Assembly: GCA_964626265.1 (NCBI GenBank)
Contig: CAZVCG010000020.1
Coordinates: 1-39,249, forward strand
Direction of reading: 5' to 3'
Origin: CAZVCG01 sp964626265
Lineage (GTDB): Bacteria; Pseudomonadota; Alphaproteobacteria; UBA9219
DNA: 39,249 bases
Part shown: positions 16,033 through 24,565 of the stretch, piece by piece
Layout of the letters: each line of letters starts with the position of its first letter
Numbering within the stretch: position 1 is the first letter of the stretch
Translations under genes and position numbers: made by a program
The notes under the pieces: model-generated
What the model was told of the DNA's origin: nothing
The model's database searches: none
The model's input: only the letters and a program-made list of their open reading frames with translations

Positions 16033-17331
16033 TTACTCCGAACTGCCGCGCCGGGGCTTGGCAATGTCGTTCGTGTTCTGGGACATGGACTCGAAGAAGT
16101 CCGCGTTGGTCTTGCTGTACTTGAGCTTGTCGAGCAGGAACTCCATCGCGTCCGTAACGCCCATCGGCAACAGCACGCGGCGCAAGACCCACATCTTCGA
16201 CATCGTTCCCTTGTCGACGAGCAATTCTTCCTTGCGCGTGCCGGACTTGGTGATGTCGATGGCAGGAAATGTGCGGCGGTCGGACAGCTTGCGGTCGAGA
16301 ATGATTTCCGAGTTGCCGGTGCCTTTGAACTCTTCGAAGATGACTTCGTCCATGCGGCTGCCGGTATCGATAAGCGCCGTTGCCAAAATTGTGAGCGATC
16401 CGCCGCCTTCGATATTGCGCGCCGCGCCGAAAAAGCGCTTTGGCCTTTGCAACGCATTGGCGTCAACGCCGCCCGTGAGCACCTTGCCCGATGAAGGAAC
16501 GACGGTGTTATAGGCGCGCGCAAGGCGCGTAATGCTGTCCAAAAGAATGACGACATCGCGCTTGTGTTCGACAAGACGCTTGGCCTTTTCGATGACCATT
16601 TCGGCGACCTGAACGTGGCGCGATGCCGGTTCGTCGAACGTCGAGCTAATGACCTCGCCCTTGACCGAGCGCGCCATATCAGTGACTTCTTCCGGTCGTT
16701 CGTCGATGAGCAGCACGATGAGATAGACATCGGGGTGGTTCTTGGCAATCGCGTGCGCGATGTTTTGCAACATCACCGTTTTACCGGTGCGCGGCGGCGC
16801 GACGATCAGACCACGTTGCCCCATGCCGAGTGGCGAAATCAAGTCGATCACGCGCGTCGTATATTCTTTTTTGGTTGGGTCCGGCAATTCGAGTTTCAGG
16901 CGGCGGTTCGGATAGAGCGGCGTCAGGTTGTCAAAACCGATGCGATGGCGCGTTTTTTCCGGTTCTTCGAAATTGATGCTGTTGACCTTGAGAAGGGCAA
17001 AGTAGCGTTCGGCATCCTTCGGCGCGCGAATTTCGCCTTCAATGGTGTCGCCGGTGCGTAAATTGAACTTGCGCACCTGGCTCGGCGAAACATAGATATC
17101 GTCAGGGCCGGCTAAGTAATTAGATGCAGGAGAACGTAAAAAACCGAAACCGTCTGGAAGTATCTCTAGAACGCCTTCGCCGTAAATGGCCTTTTCTTGC
17201 TGAGCCTCAGCTTTCAGAATGGCGAAAACCATTTCTTGCGTGCGCATTGTCGCCGCGTTCTCTATTTTTCTTTCCTCGGCTATTTCCAACAGTTCGGCCG
17301 GCGTTTTTGCTTTGAGTTCTCGTAAATTCAT
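16033..17331 (-). CDS. rho: Transcription termination factor Rho
   Basis: A hexameric RNA-dependent ATPase that ends transcription at rut sites. 432 residues. The N-terminal helical domain starts MNLRELKAKTPAELLEIAEE. The cold-shock-type RNA-binding domain follows (GVLEILPDGFGFLRSP, YLAGPDDIYVSPSQVRKFNLRTGD, about 54-100). Walker A PPRTGKT is at 179-185, then LIVLLIDERPEEVTDM and the secondary RNA-binding Q and R loops (VDANALQRPKRFFGAARNIEGGGSLTI). The gene has no insertions and is of usual length. It borders the putative oriC gap. Confidence 0.98.
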   Translation of the reverse strand: MNLRELKAKTPAELLEIAEERKIENAATMRTQEMVFAILKAEAQQEKAIYGEGVLEILPDGFGFLRSPASNYLAGPDDIYVSPSQVRKFNLRTGDTIEGEIRAPKDAERYFALLKVNSINFEEPEKTRHRIGFDNLTPLYPNRRLKLELPDPTKKEYTTRVIDLISPLGMGQRGLIVAPPRTGKTVMLQNIAHAIAKNHPDVYLIVLLIDERPEEVTDMARSVKGEVISSTFDEPASRHVQVAEMVIEKAKRLVEHKRDVVILLDSITRLARAYNTVVPSSGKVLTGGVDANALQRPKRFFGAARNIEGGGSLTILATALIDTGSRMDEVIFEEFKGTGNSEIILDRKLSDRRTFPAIDITKSGTRKEELLVDKGTMSKMWVLRRVLLPMGVTDAMEFLLDKLKYSKTNADFFESMSQNTNDIAKPRRGSSE

Positions 17332-18250
17332 GTTGCCTTTTGGGTTTTATGTTTGGGTGGCGGGTGGGCTAAGGCCCCTATATCCTTGATAATTGCGCTC
17401 ACAGGAAAATTCCCTGACTATTTTTCCAGTCCTCGCGTTCCTCTAAGAATCCAGTCTCTTTGCGTTGTGCTTTTGCGCCTTTTTAGCCAAACAGCTTCCT
17501 TGGAAGGTTGAGCCGGCTTTGTTGCGCTGATGTGGGGGTTCCGTGGCGGAAATATAATTCAGGGACTGAAAAAACCGCGCTTAAGTAATGAATGACTTAT
17601 TCTCTTTTTCCAGAAAAGTCAAAGAAAAAGCCATATGAAAAACATCAGGCTTGTTAACCATAATTTTCGTGCGCAGAGGCCATTTAAAAGGCGCCCGTAA
17701 CGGATTTCGCTAAACCAATCGCCTTTTATACTTTCCGGTTTCTGGCGTTTTCAACGAACTTCGTCTTATTTTGGCTGCGTTTCGGATAAAAATTCAAGAG
17801 TGGGGCCAAAGATTCGCTTTGGCTAAAGTTTTTATGGAAAGTCGCATACGATTTCTTTTGACCATTCATAATTTATATAAAAGATGGTGGAAGGTAGCTG
17901 GAATAACGTAAAGCGGGGATACTTTTTTGTGCCTTTTTGTACCCATAATATAAAAATTTCATGAACGATCCCGAAGGTCTTTGGATAGGATAAATGGTGA
18001 ATAAAAAGTAAATATCATAAGGAATTTGAAGGCGTGGATATTATTGTGGATAACGTGCATAACTCCGCGATTATTTATCCCTGTTATTAACAGTATAATA
18101 GATTAAACAGTCACCAGATTATAAAACATGGACATAAATTGCATGAATGGAATAATCTTGGCGTAAAAGCATGAAAGCCAGCGTTTTCCCCGTTATAAAT
18201 ACAGGTGTGCGTAACTTGTTTGTTTAAGCATCCTTCCCCTGCCCGTTAAC
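17332..18250. other. Putative chromosomal origin (oriC) region, 919 bp without genes
   Basis: This gap lies between divergent rho and ppsR. In Caulobacter the origin lies beside the RP001 gene, whose family is ppsR. Sequence seen: bases 17840-18130 are strongly AT-rich compared with the rest of the window. A perfect DnaA box (TGTGGATAA, 18045-18053) is flanked by CGTGGATAT (18033-18041) and CGTGCATAA (18054-18062). A weaker TTCGGATAA is at 17781-17789. A 13-base palindrome CTGTTATTAACAG is at 18081-18093 and a tandem 10-mer TTTTTGTGCC/TTTTTGTACC at 17924-17943. No convincing reading frame or RNA gene is present. The promoters of rho and ppsR must also lie here. Confidence 0.65.
18033..18062 (-). 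promoter_or_regulatory. Cluster of three DnaA-box-like sites
   Basis: CGTGGATAT, TGTGGATAA and CGTGCATAA follow each other within 30 bases in one orientation. The middle one is the exact reverse complement of the consensus TTATCCACA; the first differs at two positions and the last at two. Adjacent AT-rich sequence could serve for unwinding. Confidence 0.65.
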
Positions 18251-19126
18251 ATGAATTCATCCACCTATCATCTACATCTGGTTTCAGATGCAACGGGCGA
18301 AACTATCAATAGCATTGCCCGAGCATGCCTCGTTCAGTTTGAGGGGATTAACATTCAAGAGCATTTTTGGAGCTTGATACGCACGCAACGCCAGCTCGAC
18401 ATGGTTCTTGAGGGTATTCGCCATTGGCCGGGCATGGTTCTTTATACGTTTGTCGATGAAAATTTGAGGCGCAATTTGACGATGTTTTGCTGTAAGCAAA
18501 ACATCAGATGCATTTCCGTGCTCGATCCCGTCATGAGCGCTCTATCGATTTTTTTAGGAATGCCCTCGGGAAGCGATCCGGGAAGGCAACATGTTCTCGA
18601 TGCGAATTATTTTTCCCGCATAGACGCCGTTAATTTTGCGTTGGCGGCGGACGATGGAAATCGTCTGGATTTGGTTCCGGAGGCGGACGTTTTGGTGTTG
18701 GGGGTTTCGCGCACATCGAAAACGCCGACATGCGTCTATTTGGCCAACAGGGGCATACAAGCCGCCAACATACCAATCATTCCGGGTATCCCATTTCCCT
18801 TAGATTTGAATACGTTGGAAAAACCCATGATTGTAGGGTTGACGAAAGATCCTGAGAGTTTAATAGAAATTCGTCGTACCCGCATGAAGTTGTTGCAGGA
18901 AGGCGAAACGACACAATATGTTGATCCCGAGACGGTCAGAGACGAGGTTCAACAAGCCCGCCGCCTATTCGCCCGGATAGGTTGCCCGGTCATCGACGTG
19001 TCGCGCCGCTCGGTCGAGGAAACGGCGTCGGAGATCATGATGCTGTTAACCAAAAAAGCCTTACTGAAAGAAATTAGTCCCGATGTCTCCCCTCCCTCCC
19101 CCCTCCCCCAGAGAAAAGATGATTAG
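18251..19126 (+). CDS. ppsR: PEP synthase/PPDK regulatory protein (DUF299, RP001 family)
   Basis: A bifunctional kinase/pyrophosphorylase family that inactivates and reactivates PEP synthetase or pyruvate phosphate dikinase by threonine phosphorylation with ADP. 291 residues. It starts YHLHLVSDATGETINSIARA; the P-loop-like GVSRTSKTP is at 151-159, followed by PTCVYLANRG and ANIPIIPG. RTRMKLL and YVDPETVRDEVQQARRLF near the C-terminus are also typical. No Shine-Dalgarno is seen before 18251. Neither target enzyme is in the window. It leads the ppsR-aroE-coaE-dnaQ group next to the putative origin, as in many Alphaproteobacteria. Confidence 0.95.
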   Translation: MNSSTYHLHLVSDATGETINSIARACLVQFEGINIQEHFWSLIRTQRQLDMVLEGIRHWPGMVLYTFVDENLRRNLTMFCCKQNIRCISVLDPVMSALSIFLGMPSGSDPGRQHVLDANYFSRIDAVNFALAADDGNRLDLVPEADVLVLGVSRTSKTPTCVYLANRGIQAANIPIIPGIPFPLDLNTLEKPMIVGLTKDPESLIEIRRTRMKLLQEGETTQYVDPETVRDEVQQARRLFARIGCPVIDVSRRSVEETASEIMMLLTKKALLKEISPDVSPPSPLPQRKDD

Positions 19127-19967
19127 CGGCCACGCCAAAGTGGCCGGCGTTATGGGCTGGCCCATCAATCATTCCCGCTCCCCAGGATTGCACAACTATT
19201 GGCTTAAGGAGCACGGCATTGACGGCGTTTATATCCCCATGGCAGTCGATCCAGCCCAGCTTGAAAGCGCGTTGCGGGCAATGGCTGTTCTCAATTTTCG
19301 TGGTTGCAACCTGACCATTCCTCACAAGGAAAAAGCCCTTAGCATTGTAGACAAGGCGGATGATTTGACTCGTCGTGTGGGCGCGATTAACACAATTGTC
19401 GTTGAAAGCGACGGAAGCCTAAGCGGTAAAAACACGGATGTTTTCGGTTTCATGGAAAATCTTCTGTCATCCGGCTTTAAGGTTCCGCAAAGAAACAAAA
19501 AAGCAACCGTGTTGGGGGCGGGCGGAGCGGCACGCGCCGTAATCGTGGCCCTGCAGGAGATGGGTTTTTCGGATATAGCTTTGGTCAATCGTTCTTTTCA
19601 ACGGGCGGAACAATGCGCGGATAGTTTTCGTAAAAAAGGAAACGTAGGCGCGTTTGATTGGAAAGAAACGCCAAAGGCGCTGGAAGACGCAGCTCTTTTG
19701 GTTAACACGACATCGCTTGGCATGGAGGGGCAGCCTCCGCTTGATGTCGACTTAAACCGCCTTCCGCCAGAGGCTTGGGTGACCGATATCGTTTATGCGC
19801 CGCTTGAGACGGCGTTATTGAAAACAGCCAAGGAAAAAGGCCATCAGACGGTCGATGGTTTAGGAATGTTGTTGCACCAAGCGCGCCCGGCCTTTGAGGC
19901 GTGGTTTGGCGTTTCCCCACAGGTCTCGCAAGACCTACGAAAACACGTGCTCGACGATGGCTCCTAA
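19119..19967 (+). CDS. aroE: Shikimate dehydrogenase
   Basis: NADPH-dependent reduction of 3-dehydroshikimate to shikimate in aromatic amino-acid synthesis. 282 residues from the ATG at 19119 (MISGHAKVAGVMGWPINHSRSP). An upstream ATG at 19083 adds a Pro-rich stretch copied from the ppsR end and is less likely. Substrate site: SRSP, NLTIPHKE with the catalytic Lys, and GAINTIV. The nucleotide site has VLGAGGAARAV. TDVFGF holds the catalytic Asp, and GLGMLLHQARPAFEAWFG is the C-terminal motif. It overlaps ppsR by 8 bases. Confidence 0.96.
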   Translation: MISGHAKVAGVMGWPINHSRSPGLHNYWLKEHGIDGVYIPMAVDPAQLESALRAMAVLNFRGCNLTIPHKEKALSIVDKADDLTRRVGAINTIVVESDGSLSGKNTDVFGFMENLLSSGFKVPQRNKKATVLGAGGAARAVIVALQEMGFSDIALVNRSFQRAEQCADSFRKKGNVGAFDWKETPKALEDAALLVNTTSLGMEGQPPLDVDLNRLPPEAWVTDIVYAPLETALLKTAKEKGHQTVDGLGMLLHQARPAFEAWFGVSPQVSQDLRKHVLDDGS

Positions 19968-19986
19968 CGTCTATAAGAATAGGCCG

Positions 19987-20580
19987 ATGATCATCGGTTT
20001 GACGGGTTCCATAGGAACAGGAAAAAGCACGGCCGCCAAGATACTAAAAAGCATGGGGTTGCCTGTTCATAATGCCGATCATGCCGTACACGCGGCGTTG
20101 GCAAAGGGCGGGAGTTCCGTAAGGTCCGTTGCGCGCCTTTTTCCGTCTACGCTAAAGGGCGGATCCATAGACAGGCAAGCATTGGGGCGGGCCGTTTTTA
20201 ATAATCCGGAAGGATTGAAACGTTTGGAAAAAATCCTTCATCCCGTAGTCGCCAAGTCTGAACAGGCCTTTGTTTCTGCGGCCTACAGACGCGGAAAAAA
20301 GGCGGTTGTTCTTGAAATCCCGCTTTTGTTTGAAATCGGCGCCGAACGGTGGTGCGACGTGACGATATGCATGACGGCGCCCCGTCCCATCCAGCAAAAG
20401 CGCGTTATGCAAAGGACAGGCATGACGCTGGCGAAATTCAAGGCTATTTTGAAACAGCAAATGCCCAATCGGGAAAAATGCCGCAGGGCCGATTTTGTTA
20501 TCAATTCGGGCAAAGGCCTGGCCGACACGAAACGCCAAATAAAAAAGATGTGGAAACAAATAAAAACGGAGACGCTTTAA
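19987..20580 (+). CDS. coaE: Dephospho-CoA kinase
   Basis: Last step of CoA synthesis, phosphorylating the ribose 3'-OH of dephospho-CoA. 197 residues from the ATG at 19987 (MIIGLTGSIGTGKSTAAKIL). P-loop GSIGTGKST at about 7-15, then VHNADHAVH for the substrate region, LKRLEKILHPVV, VLEIPLLFEIGAERWCD and ADFVINSGKGLADT near the end. Another in-frame ATG at 19957 would add ten residues and overlap aroE. dnaQ starts 3 bases after the stop. Confidence 0.94.
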   Translation: MIIGLTGSIGTGKSTAAKILKSMGLPVHNADHAVHAALAKGGSSVRSVARLFPSTLKGGSIDRQALGRAVFNNPEGLKRLEKILHPVVAKSEQAFVSAAYRRGKKAVVLEIPLLFEIGAERWCDVTICMTAPRPIQQKRVMQRTGMTLAKFKAILKQQMPNREKCRRADFVINSGKGLADTKRQIKKMWKQIKTETL

Positions 20581-20583
20581 TCA

Positions 20584-21267
20584 ATGCGCGAAATAGTTTT
20601 AGATACCGAAACGACGGGTTTTGATCCTCTTAATGGCGACCGCATTGTGGAAATAGGCGGTGTTGAACTTGTGAATTTTGTTCCTACGGGTAAAGTTTTT
20701 CACGGCTATTACAATCCTGAACGGGATATGCCTGCCGAAGCTTCGCGCGTACATGGACTGACCGATGATTTTTTGGCAGATAAGCCGGTGTTTGCGTCCG
20801 CGGTGGATGATTTCCTGACGTTTATCGAGGATTCCCCGCTCGTCATTCACAACGCGCCTTTTGATATGGGGTTTCTGAACGCGGAACTGTCGCGGCTGGG
20901 TTTTAAGCCTCTTCCCTTGTCGCGAGCGGTGGATACGCTGACTATGGCGCGGCAGATGTTTCCCGGCGCGCCTAATTCATTGGACGCTCTTTGCAAGCGT
21001 TACGGCATAGATACATCGGCTCGCGATTTTCACGGCGCGTTGCTTGATGCGCGGTTGTTGGCCGAAGTTTATCTGGAGCTTAGAGGCGGGCGGCAACCGG
21101 GTTTGGCCATAAGCGCGATGACCGTGGCCACAACAAGCCCTGAAACAAGAATGTTTCGCGAACGCCGGGAACCCCGCGCCCATGCCCCAACAACGGAAGA
21201 GTCGGCGGCGCACGCCGAGTTTATCAATAAAATTAAAAATCCCTTATGGAAGCGGCGCACAGCCTGA
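20584..21267 (+). CDS. dnaQ: DNA polymerase III epsilon subunit (3'-5' exonuclease)
   Basis: Proofreading subunit of the replicative polymerase. 227 residues. A DEDDh exonuclease: ExoI DTETTG with Asp7 and Glu9, ExoII HNAPFDMGF with Asp94, and ExoIII HGALLDARLL with His150 and Asp155. The C-terminal 45 residues after the fold are a flexible tail that would bind the alpha subunit. It converges with the dienelactone-hydrolase-like gene; a short GCGGC/GCCGC hairpin at 21268-21284 lies between them. Confidence 0.96.
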   Translation: MREIVLDTETTGFDPLNGDRIVEIGGVELVNFVPTGKVFHGYYNPERDMPAEASRVHGLTDDFLADKPVFASAVDDFLTFIEDSPLVIHNAPFDMGFLNAELSRLGFKPLPLSRAVDTLTMARQMFPGAPNSLDALCKRYGIDTSARDFHGALLDARLLAEVYLELRGGRQPGLAISAMTVATTSPETRMFRERREPRAHAPTTEESAAHAEFINKIKNPLWKRRTA

Positions 21268-21291
21268 GCGGCGCCATAAGCCGCACGTTGC

Positions 21292-21996
21292 CTAACACTG
21301 TTTCATGAGATGTTGCTTCAGAAAAGCCGCCGTGCGTTCGCGCGCGAGATTTGCCGCGCCTTCCCGAAAATTTTGTCCGCCAGGTCGGGCAAAAGCATGC
21401 TCCGCGCCCGGATACGTGAAGGCGGCAACGACGGGATTGCGCGGTAGGGCGTCAAGAATTTTTTGCCGCGCAGCCGGAGACACGAATTTGTCGTTTTCAG
21501 CGATATGCAGCAAAAGCGGAGCGCGAATTTCGTATATTTCATCCAGCATGTTTTCGATGTTCACGCCATAATAACTTACCGTGCAGTCTATATCGCTGCG
21601 GGCGGCCATAAGCCACGCCAGACGTCCCCCCAGACAATAACCAACGGCGCCGACCTTGCCGTTACTACCCTTCATAAGGCGCGCGTGCGCAAGGGCGGCG
21701 AGCAAATCACGCACGCCGGCCTCGACGTCGAAGTTCTTGTAGAGAGTAAAGGCGCGCTCCCAATCGGCAGGCGCCTGATCGGTGAGCTGAACGTTAGGTT
21801 CTTGCCTCCAGAACAAATCCGGACACACGGCGACATAGCCTTGGGCGGCAAAGTCGTCGCAGATCGAACGCATGGCCGCGTTTACGCCGAAAATCTCCTG
21901 AATCACGACAAGCCCGGGAGCGCTGTCGTTTTTGGGAAAAGCGGCGTAACCGCCGAATTGCGCGCCGTCGAGAGAGCGGATCGTTATATCGGGCAT
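21292..21996 (-). CDS. Dienelactone hydrolase family protein
   Basis: An alpha/beta hydrolase of 234 residues from the ATG at 21996 (MPDITIRSLDGAQFGGYAAFP). The DLH signature is complete: VVIQEIFGVN, the nucleophile elbow GYCLGGRLAW with Cys, the acid in AENDKFV and the His in GAEHAFARPG. The classic enzyme opens dienelactone in chlorocatechol breakdown, but many DLH-family proteins have other or unknown esterase roles and no aromatic pathway genes are nearby. The start is 19 bases downstream of the GT-C-like gene and lacks a clear ribosome-binding site; a frame open to 22068 overlaps that gene. Confidence 0.9.
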   Translation of the reverse strand: MPDITIRSLDGAQFGGYAAFPKNDSAPGLVVIQEIFGVNAAMRSICDDFAAQGYVAVCPDLFWRQEPNVQLTDQAPADWERAFTLYKNFDVEAGVRDLLAALAHARLMKGSNGKVGAVGYCLGGRLAWLMAARSDIDCTVSYYGVNIENMLDEIYEIRAPLLLHIAENDKFVSPAARQKILDALPRNPVVAAFTYPGAEHAFARPGGQNFREGAANLARERTAAFLKQHLMKQC

Positions 21997-22015
21997 GAAG
22001 GTCTCGAGCGAAGAG

Positions 22016-24154
22016 TCACGAAGCTTGGCCGTTTTTTTTAGGGTGAGGGCTTCCTTGTTCAGGTTCAACGGTTAGTCGCTGAAGGGCGAAGACGCAAGGC
22101 TCTTCTTGGACCGAATTGATCGTCAACTGTATAAACGCTTCCGCCCCCCTCTCGGAAGGAACGTTGAAGGTTGTCGCGACTATTCCGGGGGAGGTTATGG
22201 GAAGAAAGGTTTTGTTAAAGAGATTTTTGCCTTCCTTGTTCATTAGATCCAACCGGAAATCCGTATGCGCGCATGACGGGTTTCTGTCAAAGCTGAAGCG
22301 CAATACGTAATCTCCCGAGGTCAAGGGAACGTCGTAAAACAACGTCAAGTTTATCTGTTTGGGCATAACTTGCGCCACGACGTTTGTCGTCTTGTCCGGG
22401 GAAGGGGTGACGGAGATGTCCCGATGGTGCGTCAAAACAACCCAGTCCGGGTTTGCCACGGGCGCTTCTTTGCGGATTGTCGCCAGCATATTGTGAAGGA
22501 TTTCGGGCGTCCAGGGATCTCGCCTCCAAACGCGAAGCTTTACGCCGCTGTCAAGCGCATATACTTCCTTGTCGGCGCGAAACAGCTTGTTAGGCGGCGT
22601 TGCCGTCAAAAAAGGTTGAGTCAACGCCGTGATCGTTTTTTGCGCTTCAGGGGCCAGATGATATTGCGGCGGGTCCGGCACGATGAAGATGGACGCTTGG
22701 GCAAAAGCGTGAAGGGGAGAAATGTTGCGGCTGTCGATTTCGGGTCCGAACACCATGCGCGAAACGGGTCCGAACTGCTGCATGCCATCGGTATATACGG
22801 CGCGCACGAGATCCTGGTTGAAAATGAAAGAGGAGCCTATGGCATAAATGCGATCGTCCGCCTTTGCGGAATTGGCCAGATTTGAGGCCAAAGACATGAG
22901 TTGATCGATATCTTTTCGAACGATAGGAGAGCCGCTTGCCGAAAAAAGGCCGATCGAATGGTTGTTTTCCTGTCCCGGGCTTCTTGGCGATAGCCACAAT
23001 GCCCACACGCTGTTGGAGACAAGAAGCGCGGAAACGATCCCGATTGCGGCTTTGCGATAGTGCGCTTTTTGAATTTTTACCAAAACGGCGAACAGGCTCG
23101 CCAACCCGACAACGCAAAACAACGGCAACGCGTGCAACATATAATGATGTCCCGCTTGCGAAGGTCCTGCGCACCAGACTAAAAGGGCGATAGAAACGAA
23201 AAGCGCCAAAAACCTTATATGTCCTCTCAGTTTTGGCATGAAAAGGTAAGCCGCGATTAGTCCTCCCATCGAGGCAACAAGCAGCACCGCCCCAAAGCGC
23301 GCAAGCGTAAAGGACAAGTACTCAAGCGCAGGCTTTTCGTAAGATTTATAGAGCGCAGCATAATCCGTGACCAAGACTATAGGAATAATTTTCGGGGCGA
23401 TGGCGGCTATGGTCGTAAGCAAAGCTGCGACACAAACGCCGTATTTTATCACATAAGACCAAAGAGCCGATTTATAAGAATGTCCGCGTGAAGCATGCAG
23501 GGATACAAAGTCAATAAATCCTTTTGCCGTCAACAAAGCCGCGGCAGGGTAGGCATAGTGACGGCGCAACAAGAACGATATTGCCAGAAGAAAGCCCAGC
23601 AACGCCGCTGAGCGCTTGTTGTTGAGCGGGCCAAGGGACAGGCCGAAAGCAAACATCAGGGCGGCGGCGGCCCCAATGTCCGGATAGCCCTCCAGCAAGG
23701 GCAGCCACAAAGGAGGGACAAGCGAGCACAGGATCAAGCTCGCGACCAAAGCGGCCGGCCAGCCCAGACTAAACAGGCGCCGCAAAATAAAGGCTATTGC
23801 AGCCTCATAGGCCAGAAAGAAAACGGCGAAGTTCGTTAAAATAAACACCGATCTTGTCACGCCGAACAAAGAGAAGCTTATCAACGACGGCAAGGCGAAC
23901 AGGTCGTTGTAGTCCTGTGTCATGGAATTTTGAAAATGCGCCCATCCGGTTGCGATGCCGCTCTGAAATGCCTGCCACGCGTTCCACGCCAGATTGTGGT
24001 ACATGGCGTGGTCCCAGAAAAAGAAGGCGCGTTCGTGTCCCATATAGGCGACCAGAAACGACGCTTGCAGATAGACCAAGATTATCGCGGAAACGACCAA
24101 AGCGATGCGCTGCATTTGGTGTGCTGGAGGAAGACGAAGCGTAACGGTAGTCAT
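22016..24154 (-). CDS. GT-C-like polytopic membrane protein (putative glycosyltransferase)
   Basis: 712 residues from the ATG at 24154 (MTTVTLRLPP). The first 400 residues contain about ten membrane segments. After the first comes a loop with an acidic residue, FFFWDHAMYHNLAWNAWQAF, at the place where GT-C enzymes (PMT/ArnT/GT39 types) carry their catalytic acid. HHYMLHALPLFCVVGLASL is another typical membrane stretch. The last 250 residues look soluble and likely periplasmic, ending with a beta-rich region (GDYVLRFSFDRNPSC). A transfer of a lipid-linked sugar to an envelope acceptor is plausible; donor and acceptor are unknown. An in-frame extension to 24358 overlaps the DUF6489 gene and is rejected. 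Confidence 0.7.
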   Translation of the reverse strand: MTTVTLRLPPAHQMQRIALVVSAIILVYLQASFLVAYMGHERAFFFWDHAMYHNLAWNAWQAFQSGIATGWAHFQNSMTQDYNDLFALPSLISFSLFGVTRSVFILTNFAVFFLAYEAAIAFILRRLFSLGWPAALVASLILCSLVPPLWLPLLEGYPDIGAAAALMFAFGLSLGPLNNKRSAALLGFLLAISFLLRRHYAYPAAALLTAKGFIDFVSLHASRGHSYKSALWSYVIKYGVCVAALLTTIAAIAPKIIPIVLVTDYAALYKSYEKPALEYLSFTLARFGAVLLVASMGGLIAAYLFMPKLRGHIRFLALFVSIALLVWCAGPSQAGHHYMLHALPLFCVVGLASLFAVLVKIQKAHYRKAAIGIVSALLVSNSVWALWLSPRSPGQENNHSIGLFSASGSPIVRKDIDQLMSLASNLANSAKADDRIYAIGSSFIFNQDLVRAVYTDGMQQFGPVSRMVFGPEIDSRNISPLHAFAQASIFIVPDPPQYHLAPEAQKTITALTQPFLTATPPNKLFRADKEVYALDSGVKLRVWRRDPWTPEILHNMLATIRKEAPVANPDWVVLTHHRDISVTPSPDKTTNVVAQVMPKQINLTLFYDVPLTSGDYVLRFSFDRNPSCAHTDFRLDLMNKEGKNLFNKTFLPITSPGIVATTFNVPSERGAEAFIQLTINSVQEEPCVFALQRLTVEPEQGSPHPKKNGQAS

Positions 24155-24277
24155 GAGCGTAAGGCAGGCAGGCGTTGAAACAAGTAAAGAAAGGTAAACT
24201 ACGCTACCCTTTTCGGGACGGCAAGACCACGGTAATATCGACGCGAAAGAGATACGGGCAATGCAAAGGGGGTTACC

Positions 24278-24565
24278 ATGAAGGTCACGATCAATATCGA
24301 CTGTTCGCCGGAAGAAGCGCGGGCTTTTATGGGCTTGCCGGACGTGCGCCCGATGCAAGAGTCTTTGTTAAAAGACATGGAACAGCGGTTGCGCGACAAC
24401 ATGCAGGCGATGACGCCCGAGGCCTTCGTTAAGACATGGCTGCCCGCAGGAATTCAGGGCGCGGAAAACATGCAAAAAATGTTCTGGTCGCAAATGCAGA
24501 ACATGATGACGACGGCCGGCATCGGGCCGAAAGCTAGCCCTGAAACAAACCATGGGCACAGATAA
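24278..24565 (+). CDS. DUF6489-like small protein upstream of mnmE
   Basis: 95 residues, MKVTINIDCSPEEARAFMGLPDVRPMQESLLKDME and later KTWLPAGIQGAENMQKMFWSQM. I recognise this as a small conserved alphaproteobacterial protein commonly found next to mnmE and named DUF6489; the number is from memory. It is soluble and helical in its second half with many methionines. Function unknown. Its end overlaps the mnmE start by 14 bases, so expression is likely coupled. It is divergent from the GT-C-like gene. Confidence 0.8.
   Translation: MKVTINIDCSPEEARAFMGLPDVRPMQESLLKDMEQRLRDNMQAMTPEAFVKTWLPAGIQGAENMQKMFWSQMQNMMTTAGIGPKASPETNHGHR

Noticed and set aside
17654..17667. TTAACCATAATTTT as a CtrA site in the putative oriC
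   Set aside because: The second half-site is TTTT rather than TTAA; too weak to claim.
17625..17700. Small 21-codon frame starting MKNIRLVNHN in the rho-ppsR gap
   Set aside because: No ribosome-binding site of note and no conserved features.
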